The position numbers were made by a program, and so were the translations under genes. Of a DNA stretch of 64,000 nt, positions 1-9,325 are shown piece after piece; the first letter of the stretch is position 1, and each line of letters starts with the position of its first letter. Origin of the DNA: Antedon mediterranea. Lineage: Eukaryota > Echinodermata > Crinoidea > Comatulida > Antedonidae. The DNA is taken from NCBI RefSeq assembly GCF_964355755.1, contig NC_092671.1:18812001-18876000 (forward strand), read 5' to 3'. The notes beneath the pieces were generated by a model, which searched no databases, was not told where the DNA came from, and saw nothing but the letters and a program-made list of their open reading frames with translations.

Positions 1-189
1 GGAGTAATATGTCAAGTTTCATAAAATATTTAACCATGTTGTCACTTGGTGATTGAGATAGTTTCTGTTCTTAATTGAAAACTATTTTCAAATGCAAAAT
101 CTCGAACCACCCACAGCTACCTACCAATATAGTATTTTTATAGGAATTAAATACAGTTCTGCAAGTGAAACAATAAAAATTTAATTAAT

Positions 190-3100
190 ATTAAAGATGT
201 ATTGTCCCCCTGAAAAAAAGAATTCTTAAACATTTTTTTTAATGTGCCATTTTAATGTCACCTAATAGGTCGAAAAAATGTGTTTACCTAAAAAACTGTA
301 ATTTAAAGCAAAAAATAGTTTTTGGTTGAATTTAACCATTTATTTTGTCATTTTATAAGTGAAAGACATTAATTTTTCCAGTTTTTTTCTACGGAAGTGA
401 TTAACTATTAAAACTACAAATACTCTAGTAGCTAGATCAACTTTCGTATGCACTTTGAGGTCCAGAGAATTTGTCTTGGTTTAGGATGGTCAAACAATCA
501 TTATTGGCTTGGTTACACATTTTGAAAATGTGGCAAAAGGTCAGGGTGAAAGATTATCAAACTAAACACCAATAGGTCCTTAAATCTCGACAACAATTGG
601 TCACAGCGAGGTAATTTTGGTCTCAAATTGATCAGAAGGTATACATTTATATTCAGTCTAATGGGACATTTTACTAAAAAATGACCGGAAATGCCATTTC
701 TGACCTTTGACCCACACCCCAGGGCATGTATGTATCTCCGTAACTACTGATCCTAGACACTTGAATTTGGTCTTAAATTGTTTGAAATAAACATTTTGTT
801 ATTTGTTGCACATTTTTATAAATGTTACAAAAGGTCAAAGGGTCAGGGTCAAGGGTTATATGAACAAATATAAATAGATACTTGTATCTCGGCAACCACT
901 CTTCGCAGCAAGTCAATAGTCTCAAAATGTTCAGAAGGCATGCTTTCATATTCAATCTAATGGGACATTTTAGTCAAAAATTATCAGAAATGCCATTTCT
1001 GACCTTTGACCCACATATCATGGCATCTTCATATCTCTGTAAGTACTGGTCGTAGAAACTTAAATTTGGTATAAAATTGTTCGAAATATACATATAATAT
1101 GGTAATATGTATAATCAAATAAATACCACCTAGATGTAAAAAAAAAAATACAGCACAATTAATATCAAAAAGTGAAAAAAATGCTTGGTAAATTGTAGAT
1201 TCAGGGGTAGTTGTTAATGTAATGTGTTGTAATACAATTATTGTGTAAATGCATGTGGCGGGCGTATTCCACACGATGTTCTATTGGAGGGAATGGTGGC
1301 GTTTATTTGAGGGAGGCTTTTATTCAAAGCGGGTGTTAATTCGAATAAATACTCTCAATATTCTCAACTGATAAAAGGTACTTTACATGGATTCGTTTTC
1401 TTCTTTATGCTTTTTAACGAAATGTGTCTGTCTTTCAGAATAAAAGTGACACTGTCATAGATAACATTAAATGGATCTTCTCCTCCAGGTGCCAGTATAA
1501 TGATAGAAAACAATGACATATCATTATCCTGACACGATTGCACTCATAATGGATCTTCATTCTAAATCATCTGTTTGTTTGTGACTACAATTTGACAACA
1601 ATCTTTTGCATATTTTTAAATGCCAATACATAGTTTCATTACTATTGTACAATGTGTGCAGCTTTCCTGAAAACACCCTTGTGTACTGTAGTACAGTGTT
1701 GTACTATGATTTTATCATGATAACTTCTGATGCTTTTATTTTCAATGCATTCAGTACTTAAAACATGTCAAAGTTTCTAGTGGTATTGATAATAAATCTC
1801 CAGAAACATATTGTTTTATTATCTACACTGGGAACAGACGTGTATAATATACACCGACAAAACTTATACATATTATGTATAAGTTTTGTCGGTAACATTC
1901 AAAAATATTATGCAACATTGTTACGGAATAATGACAATGAATTGGTCTATTATAGTTGTCTCTGATACATTTTATTACATGATTGTATTTGCACCAGGAT
2001 AGAATGAGATTTAATCCAGATATTATTCTTATTATATTAATTTTTTTTTTTTTATCTGGGGTGTATTTATTTGATTATACATGTTACCATTATTACACCC
2101 AAACAAAATAAACGCCTTCCCTGAATAAATAAATGCCCGGGCCTTTTATTCGGGTAACTATGGTAAGTTACTTCTAGCATTCTCAACTGTTGAGCTCGAG
2201 TATTTATTCGAATTTACACCCGCTTTGAATAAATGCCTCCCTCAAATAAACACCACCATTCCCTCCAATATATATAAATTATGGTTAATTCTGACATAGG
2301 CGGGCACAATGCAAAAACTTTGGTACAAATCTCCGCCTTGGATACCTACCTTATCTATCTTAGATGTACCGCGAAACGTAGATTTGATAACATTAGTTTT
2401 CACATCGACGCTATTGTACATGTTACCATATTATACCCCAAATAAAGATGCCTCCCCTCCCCCTAAAAACCCTTTTGAACAATAAATGCCCGGGGCGTTT
2501 AATCGGATACACATGGCAAGTTACTTCTAGCATTCTGAAAAGAACTATTGAGCTTGATGTTTATATCAAAATGTTCTCGTGGACAGCAATAACTAAGTAC
2601 TTGAAATTGAAACAATTAAAAGTATCAGTTATTGCATAACATTAGGCCTACTGTCTAAGGATAAGTTGTGTAGAGATATGTTTTTTGTTTGAAACATTAG
2701 TAATAGTATTTTCTGTTCATCTTTTAACCACATTTTCTATTACAATGAATGTAAATATGTATATTTCGAACAATTTGATACCAAATTTAAGAGATATGAA
2801 GATACCCTGGTATGTAGGTCAAAGGTCAGAAATGGCATTTCTGATCATTTATACTAAAATGCCCCATTAGACGGAATATAAATGCATGCCTTCTGAACAT
2901 TTTGAGACCAAAATTGACTTGCTGCGACCAGTGGTTGCCGAGATACAAGTACCTTTATTTATTTGTTCATATAACCCTTGACCCTGACCTTTTGACCTTT
3001 TGTAACATTTTTCAAAATGTGTAACAAATAACAAAATATATATTTCGAACAATTTAAAACCAAATTCAAGTGTCTACGACCGGTAGTTACGGAGATAAAT

Positions 3101-3466
3101 ACATGCCCTGGGCAATGGCATTTCTGAACTAAAATGTCCCATTAGACTGAATATAAATGTATACCTTCTGATCAATTTGAGACCAAAAATACTTCGCTGT
3201 GACCAGTGGTTGTTGAGATTTAAGGACATATTGGTGTTTGGTCTTATGATCTTTCACTCTGACCTTTTGACCTTTCGCCACTTTTTCAAAATGTGTAACC
3301 AAGCCAAAAATGATTGTTTGACCACCCAAAACCAATTTCTGAAGTCAAATTCTCTGGACCTCAAAGTGCATACGAAAGTTGATCTAGCTACTAGAGTAAA
3401 AATAATCTAAAGTCTGATTTTATTAATCTTTATTTTTCATGTTTTGAGGGACAATACATCTTTAAA
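190..3466. repeat. ~3.3-kb imperfect palindrome (foldback-type repeat)
   Basis: The two halves are inverted copies of each other. The word AAAGATGTATTGTCC near 193 returns as its complement near 3450-3463. The block around 423-470 (CTAGTAGCTAGATCAAC) returns inverted at 3380-3397. The block 1277-1372 (GGAGGGAATGGTGG) returns inverted at 2186-2272. The midpoint is a near-perfect hairpin with 19-bp arms at 1853-1871 and 1875-1893. The left arm carries a tandem duplication of about 300 bp (480-770 and 770-1080) with AGGTCA-like words, mirrored on the right at 2800-3350. The block 2100-2200 is also partly repeated directly at 2430-2535. No convincing protein is encoded; the short reading frames are translations of the repeat. 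It is either a foldback transposon or two inverted copies of one element. Confidence 0.75.
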
Positions 3467-4189
3467 TCAAGATAGTCAATCATATTAAATGGGAAGGGAT
3501 GTGAGTGGGATAATTAAAGATCATTTAGTACTTTCCATCAGACATGATTTATTGTATCATAGGGTTAGTGTTTATATAAAATACTGTGACTTTTATTTAT
3601 GACCTATCAAATAAAGCTGCCATACAAAAACTATTTATGCTATTAGGGTGTTGTTGAATTAAAAACTAGGTTCAAATTCATATTTTAACGTGATCTTTTA
3701 TGTGAACCGGAAGAAGGACGGAAAATACTGTAACAAAAATGATCTTCATTATACTTGCTAACGTGATCTTGTTATCATATTTAATCAAGTTTTACATGGT
3801 AAATTAACCTAGGCCTAGTTTAATTAATTCTGTTTAATTTCGTGAATTTACATCATCCATGTTGATGTACGGTACAATAAATGAAATGCTGTTAGGCCTA
3901 CGGAATACACAAAGCACTTTGTGGGTCTCTATTTTTTAAACTGCCGACAATATTTAAATGTTTTTTAGAAATCGCGAAAACAGAAAGTTACATTTTTAAG
4001 AAACTGGGCCATCAATTGAATTGATTATACAACATTAAACAGTATGAGCATCCGAGGTGTGCAATTTGTTTTATTTTCCATATAAAATTGTCTTATTGCT
4101 GTTGAATACGGTAGGCTATTTTAATGTCGTATAATAGTCATTCACTTTTCAAAAAAGATTGCCACATGAAACATTAATTTATATATATT
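3467..4189. other. No recognisable feature
   Basis: AT-rich non-coding sequence between the large palindrome and the foldback cluster. I see no open frame, RNA gene or clear repeat. Confidence 0.5.
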
Positions 4190-4490
4190 CAGGTTGAAAT
4201 TTTCAGACCGTTTGGATAGAGTGCTCAATACCAAGGTAGAGCATAAATAAAATAACAGCAGAAAACTTGGTTACTTCATTGTTTTAATCACTAAAAATTT
4301 GTTTCGTACGACCAGCATGTAGCTGAACCGTAAGAACGAGTTAGTCTCTACTTGTAGACATAGGACAAAATTCTTACTAAATTGCAGATCCAAACAGTTT
4401 ATTTAAAACAATAGGCTATTGTATACGACTTCCTGATGACTCACTTTTATTAAGCACTATGAGACAACTGTGTCACTTATGTTTTATATT

Positions 4491-4546
4491 TCACCTGAAG
4501 AGTGCGGCCAGCTACATGCTGGTCGTACGAAACAAATTTGTAGTGA
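4491..4546 (+). ncRNA. Hammerhead ribozyme, copy 1
   Basis: All core elements of a type I hammerhead are present in order. Stem I strand TCAC (4491-4494) is followed by CTGAAGA (4495-4501, CUGANGA core). Stem II is GTGCGGCCAGC (4502-4512) paired with GCTGGTCGTAC (4518-4528) around loop TACAT: 11 pairs including two G-U. Core GAAA is at 4529-4532. Stem III is the self-complementary ACAAATTTGT (4532-4541). The cleavage dinucleotide is T4541-A4542, and stem I closes with GTGA (4543-4546). A loopless palindromic stem III fits hammerheads that act as dimers. Hammerheads in Penelope-like elements are established; that this copy is active is inference. Confidence 0.78.
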
Positions 4547-4599
4547 TTAAAACAATGAAGTAACCAAGTTTTCTGCTGTTATTTTATTATTATTATGCT

Positions 4600-4912
4600 G
4601 TAGCTTTATACTCTGACGTTATCCAAATTCCTTCACTTGCACTGATGAAGGGCTAGTGTTGCCCGAAAGCTCTGCTAACTTTGTTTTGATTTAGCTTTTC
4701 GCTTTTTATTTTTGTATCTCCATTGAGATCCAGCCACTGATACCCACAGATCAGTGGCTGGATCTCAATGGAGATACAAAAATAAAAAGCGAAAAGCTAA
4801 ATCAAAATGATAAAGTAAACAGCCAGAAAAGTTAGCAGAGCTTTCGGGCAACACTAGCCCTTCATCAGTGCAAGTGAAGGAATTTGGATAACGTCAGAGT
4901 ATAAAGCTGCTG
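4600..4912. repeat. 313-bp palindrome of Penelope-type 3' sequence with a hammerhead-like core
   Basis: The inner arms 4683-4740 and 4750-4806 are near-perfect complements around an 8-9-nt centre. The outer arms 4600-4681 and 4829-4912 are complements of about 82 bp. Each outer arm holds CTGATGA, then GGGC, a 7-nt loop, GCCC and GAAAGC (plus strand 4642-4670; minus strand near 4840-4868). This is a hammerhead-like core with a 4-bp stem II and a 2-bp stem III, but I find no pairing stem I. The minus-strand copy lies downstream of the GIY-YIG frame at 5101-5407, where a Penelope 3' end is expected. A related fragment is at 29127-29225. Confidence 0.7.
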
Positions 4913-5100
4913 GCAAGTGCTGCCTGGGTGGACAGGAATAAAAGAAATATAACAAAGGGAGCCAGGGTGGAGTCTGAATAAGAGTGGAAAACAAAGAAGG
5001 TAGCTTGGTAGAGATATAAACAATTTTGGAATGAGACTAAAAAACAGCTTAAATGGTGGTTAATATTGAAACTTAAATTTTGGTAGTCAATGGAATAATT

Positions 5101-5407
5101 TTACCGATCTGGGAGTATGTTCCTAATGTTAAGTCCAAAAGGTTTTGTGGTTTTAAGTAGTAATTCCCAGTGGTTTTCTTTGTCTTTGCGAGTTTTGTCG
5201 CTCCATTTGACATCGTGGTCTATTGCAATAACTCTGAAATTTGCAATCGAGTGACCAGCTGAATTAAAATGTTCGGCTACAGGTTGATCAAGCTTTAATG
5301 TTTTGATAGCTGATCTATGTTGTGTCATTCTCATACGGAGAGTGTTTTTTGTTTCTCCGACGTACTGTTTGCCACAAATATTACAGTATATGAGATAAAT
5401 GACGTTT
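5101..5407 (-). pseudogene. Penelope-like element, C-terminal GIY-YIG endonuclease fragment
   Basis: The minus-strand frame reads VIYLIYCNICGKQYVGET followed by a basic stretch (RMRMTQHR), a conserved EHFN region and a C-terminal KENHWELLL...GLN block, ending in a stop at 5101. This is the GIY-YIG nuclease that follows the reverse transcriptase in Penelope-like elements, here as IYL...YVG with the CxxC seen in that group. The upstream RT is missing: the frame runs into a (TA)n tract at about 5408-5432, which supplies a meaningless Tyr-Ile repeat and the apparent start at 5460. The protein differs clearly from the GIY-YIG domain at 60653-62490, so it represents another Penelope lineage. It is a truncated relic. 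Confidence 0.75.
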
Positions 5408-5431
5408 ATATATATATATATATATATATAT

Positions 5432-5555
5432 AATCCAGCCAGAGACATTTTTTCATACAACTAAAAAATACGGAACTTTCGCCAATGAGCTATGCTCGAC
5501 GCGATTATGAGATCATGTTCCAAATATGAGCACTGTTTCTATAATTTACAGTATG

Positions 5556-5640
<85 letters not shown>

Positions 5641-5924
5641 CAATGATGTTGCGTAGCACTGTGTAAATTATATATAAATCATACTGTAAATTATAGAAAC
5701 AGTGCTCATATTCGGAACATGATCTCATAATCGCGTCGAGCATAGCTCATTGGCGAAAGTTCCGTATTTTTTAGTTGTATGAAAAAATGTCTCTGGCTGG
5801 ATTCGAACCAGAGACATTTTTTCATACAACTAAAAAATACGGAACTTTCGCCAATGAGCTATGCTCGACGAGATTATGAGATCATGTTCCGAATATGAGC
5901 ACTGTTTCTATAATTTACAGTATG

Positions 5925-5930
<6 letters not shown>
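5432..5930. repeat. ~125-bp repeat in three alternating orientations, flanked by (TA)n
   Basis: A unit running from CCAGAGACATTTTTTCATAC to ACAGTATGATTTATA occurs at about 5440-5565 (+), 5638-5800 (-) and 5807-5930 (+), with (TA)n at each distal end. The copies at 5638-5800 and 5807-5930 meet in a palindrome with 18-bp arms around 5783-5828. In the minus-unit reading, TAGCTCATTGG resembles a Pol III A box and GGATTCGAACC resembles a B box. A tRNA-derived SINE is therefore possible, but the spacing and sequences are not exact. Confidence 0.55.
5562..5638. repeat. (TA)n microsatellite
   Basis: Uninterrupted TA dinucleotide tract between two inverted copies of the ~125-bp repeat. Similar tracts lie at 5408-5432, 5928-5965, 6219-6310 and 6735-6753. 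The long Tyr-Ile reading frames here are artefacts. Confidence 0.95.
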
Positions 5931-5970
<40 letters not shown>

Positions 5971-6059
5971 ACAGCAGAAAACTTGGTTACTTCATTGTTT
6001 TAATCACTACAAATTTGTTTCGTACGACCAGCATGTAGCTGGCCGCACTCTTCAATATT

Positions 6060-6115
6060 TCACCTGAAGAGTGCGGCCAGCTACATGCTGGTCGTACGAA
6101 ACAAATTTGTAGTGA
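6060..6115 (+). ncRNA. Hammerhead ribozyme, copy 2
   Basis: The same motif as copy 1, base for base through the core: TCAC at 6060-6063, CTGAAGA at 6064-6070, stem II GTGCGGCCAGC/GCTGGTCGTAC at 6071-6097, GAAA at 6098-6101, stem III ACAAATTTGT at 6101-6110, cleavage pair T6110-A6111, and GTGA at 6112-6115. It abuts a minus-strand copy (about 5990-6055) that shares the stem II hairpin. In that copy the CTGAAGA core reads TTGAAGA and the stem I strand is lost, so only the plus copy can form the full fold. Confidence 0.78.
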
Positions 6116-6215
6116 TTAAAACAATGAAGTAACCAAGTTTTCTGCTGTTATTTTATTTATTTATGCTCTACCTTGGTATTGAGCACTCTATCCAAACGGT
6201 CTGAAAATTTCAACC

Positions 6216-6315
<100 letters not shown>

Positions 6316-6552
6316 AGAGGCAAAGAACATTAATTCCAAACCGCCCGGTGATATACTGAAATTTAATTAATTAATTTGAAACGATAAAGATGAGGAAATC
6401 TGTGAGAATGAGAAAAAGTATTGAAAGATGAGGGCGTATCAATTTGATCTCTGTTGCGCGTGCGTACAACTGAGGACTAGTGCTGTTCCGCCGTACCACG
6501 CCGAGAATGTTAAAGAGTCGTTATCCAATCGAGTTCGAACAATACCATGAAA

Positions 6553-6624
6553 GCCCCAGTGGTCTAATGGTTAGGACATCTGCATATCAAGCAGGCGGTC
6601 CGAGTTCGAGTCTCGGTTGGGGCG
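6553..6624 (+). tRNA. tRNA-like gene, full cloverleaf, anticodon ATC (A34)
   Basis: The 72-nt sequence folds completely. The 7-bp acceptor is GCCCCAG with TTGGGGC, discriminator G6624. The D arm is closed by GTC/GAC. The anticodon stem is TCTGC/GCAGG with loop ATATCAA. The T arm is CCGAG-TTCGAGT-CTCGG. The A box (TGGTCTAATGG) and B box (GTTCGAGTC) fit Pol III promoters, and T5 at 6627-6631 is a terminator. The loop gives anticodon ATC (Asp GAU). A34, normally edited to inosine, is not expected in a two-codon box because inosine could also read a Glu codon. I therefore favour a tRNA-derived copy over a working decoding tRNA. Confidence 0.75.
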
Positions 6625-6626
6625 AC

Positions 6627-6631
6627 TTTTT
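6627..6631 (+). terminator. Pol III T5 terminator
   Basis: TTTTT begins 3 nt after the tRNA-like gene, so any Pol III transcript would stop here. The run belongs to the right inverted repeat. Confidence 0.5.
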
Positions 6632-6753
6632 CTCATTCTCACAGATTTCCTCATCTTTATCGTTTCAAATTAATTAATTAAATTTCAGTATATCACCGGG
6701 CGGTTTAGAATTAATGTTCTTTGCCTCTTGTGTTTATATATATATATATATAT

Positions 6754-6876
6754 AAATAAAATAAAAACGAATACAATACTTCGAATAAGCAAAATAAACA
6801 GTTACATTAAAAAAATATATATATGTAACTGTTTATTTTGCTTATTCGAAGTATTGTATTCGTTTTTATTTTATTT
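6754..6876. repeat. Perfect-arm hairpin, 54-bp arms
   Basis: The arms 6754-6807 and 6823-6876 are complements (CGAATACAATACTTCGAATA and mate) around a 15-nt AT-rich loop. It lies directly after a (TA)n tract and is the last unit of the foldback cluster. Confidence 0.9.
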
Positions 6877-6879
6877 TTT

Positions 6880-7600
6880 TATTTCCTCTTTAAAATTGTT
6901 CACGCTTTTGTCTGGTAACATGCCAAGTTGTTATTTTTCTGCTATTATTTTTAATAAAAGGGATTGGTACAATTTCCTTTTATTATAGTAATTCTTTTAA
7001 AAACTAATCAATTACCATTTTTGTTCTGCATTTTCTTGTACTTGTTCTTCCGCCTTTTCAGGGAAAGAGTAATGTAATCATCATTACTTTATTGTTGCTA
7101 TACATTTCGAGTAGTTGGGAAACATTTTTGGCTCTAAAATGAAAAAGGTAGGTTTATTTTTTTAATCATTCGCATAAAGAATAATGTGCTGTCAAACTTT
7201 ACATGATCTTGTAATTTTAAACATGCTTTTTCAAAAGAATTTCAAATTTCTTAAGTTCCTTTAATTGTATTAAATATTCTTTTAAGACAAACATTATTTA
7301 AGCCTATGTCATAAATTTATTTATAAGTTCTTTTATATAAAAGAAACATATGCTTATTATGATGCATTAGAAGAAATACTGAATATTAAACATTAGAAAA
7401 TCTATCTGAACCAAAAATGTGTTGCTTGACCACCATACCACGGTTGCTTTCATGATATCGATTGAATAGTGACCTTTAACACAGACATTTACAGGTATAA
7501 AACAATTTGTCCCGTTTCGTTTATTTCTGGTTGAGCTGCATGTCTTAACTATGTCTGACCAGATTACTTCTTTCTCTAACAAATCAATTAACTATAATTT
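6880..7600. other. No recognisable feature
   Basis: AT-rich sequence with no supported gene. The last 100 bases may belong to the LINE relic that follows, but I cannot fix its boundary. Confidence 0.4.
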
Positions 7601-7609
7601 TGTAACATT

Positions 7610-8220
7610 TACAAAATTCGAAAGTACATTAATCAGTCCACCTGTCTGGTGTTGTCCCGTCTTGATTATTGTAATTCTCTGCTCTTTGGTTGCTCTGAGA
7701 AATATATTAAGCGTCTCTAATTTCTTCAGAACAGGGCTGCTAAACTTGATTTCAGGTAAGAAAATTTGAACATGTCTCTCCTTTGCTTTCACAACTTCAC
7801 TAGTTGCCCGTTTAAGAGCGTATACAGTACAAGATTGCAACCTTTTCATATAAGTGTCTTTATAACACTACTTCACCTAGAACGAACAAAATCCATGCCT
7901 AAGGCCTTCTTTGCTCAGGCACCAGGGATCTGGAACCAACTTCCTCGTCACATCTCTCCAGAAAATTTTCAATAGTTATTCTTTTCTGTGAGACTCCGGT
8001 AAAGAGCACTATAAATGTTCGATATCATTATCATTATCATTTTTATTAATCTGTGGTTAAACATTAAGGTTCTAAAAATCGTCATGGCTTTACCAGCATG
8101 ATCTCTCATTTTATTTGTCAGGCATTTGTATGATTTGTTTTTATTTTTTTGAATGCGCCTTGAGCACTCTTGAGTGGTATGTGCGCTATAAAAATCCTGT
8201 TATTATTATTATTATTATTT
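7610..8220 (+). mobile_element. L2/CR1-type LINE, 3'-end relic
   Basis: The plus strand reads SRLDYCNSLLFGCSEKYIKR, then QNRAAK and, in another frame near 7850-7975, FFAQAPGIWNQLPRHIS. These are hallmarks of the region after the RT domain of L2/CR1-type LINEs. Stops and frame changes show decay. The 3' end has the typical words TGCGCTATAAAAATCC followed by (ATT)n at about 8198-8220. Only the extreme 3' part is present, as expected from 5' truncation. Confidence 0.75.
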
Positions 8221-8273
8221 TAGGAAGGCGAAAACATTTTTAATTGCCGGACAGGAAAGCGCGGTTTCGAACC

Positions 8274-9117
8274 AAGTCGGCCCTAAACCGTCTCGGCCAA
8301 AGTCAGGTCGGCCCCAAGTCAAGTCGGCCTCAAGTCAACTCGGCCTCAAGTCAACTCGGCCTCAAGTCAACTCGGCCTCAAGTCAACTCGGCCTCACGTC
8401 AACTCGGCCAAAAAATAATCGGTCAACTCAACCCCGTTAAAGTATGGAACGCAAAAAGTGCAAATGAAGGGATTGATAAAATAATATTTCTTCACAATTT
8501 TTTAACTATGAATAATTCTGACTTTTAATGAATATTATTATTTAGACAATAGGCCTAATATATTTAGCAAAAAAAAATAGGAATTATTTCACCAACTTTC
8601 CTTTATTTACGTTTAATAAAATTTCGTAGCTGAGCCTCCCTGCGCGTTTGCCAGCTTTTTCGATATCTACAACTGCTACGTGTTTTCGCTGACCGGGGGA
8701 TTCCCCTTTTTTAAAAACGCAAATCATGCACAAAAACGATGTACGATCACTTTTTCTATGGCCAAATGGTGGAAAGTAGGCCTCCGTCTTCGATTTCCTA
8801 AACGGTACCTACACGTGTTTTTTGTAACACGCGGGTACTTCTATTCATATCGGCAATGAGTTCATTTTTTTATATATTATATTTTTTATTTCTTCATTTT
8901 TTTTAAAACGTGGATAGTAAGAATCGTAATAATATTAAGCACTTTTTGCGTTCCATACTTTATTGTGGCCGAGTTGACCGATTAGTTTTTGGCCGAGTTG
9001 ACGTGAGGCCGAGTTGACTTGAGGCCGAGTTGACTTGAGGCCGAGTTGACTTGCGGCCGACTTGACGTGGGGCCGACTTGACTTTGGCCAAAACGGTTTG
9101 GGGCCGACTTGACCTGC
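8274..9117. mobile_element. 844-bp foldback element with minisatellite arms
   Basis: The left arm (8274-8460) consists largely of 16-bp units CGGCCTCAAGTCAACT, about five in a row at 8325-8405, ending in AAAGTATGGAACGCAAAAAG. The right arm (8938-9117) is its complement, starting CTTTTTGCGTTCCATACTTT and followed by the same units inverted. The 480-bp spacer is AT-rich and non-coding. Repeat-rich inverted arms with a unique middle are typical of foldback elements. It lies about 200 bp upstream of the first recognisable exon of gene A. Confidence 0.75.
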
Positions 9118-9325
9118 ACCCGAAAGCGCAATAGAGCAAAATTGCACAACATTGCAAAACGTAACTCATACCACATAGTTTGTGTTTTACTTTATATTTC
9201 TCTGATAAAATATCATTGCTAGAATTATCCAACCTCTCCTGAAGCCACCCGCCTCTCCTCCTCGCCCTCCTATTACCAAGAAAAGTCCCTTCACATTTTC
9301 TACTAATGCTGCTCGCATTTTACAG

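Noticed and set aside
5783-5828. True tRNA gene at the palindrome with GGATTCGAACC
   Set aside because: The A-box-like and B-box-like words do not sit in a cloverleaf; the junction palindrome explains the pairing.
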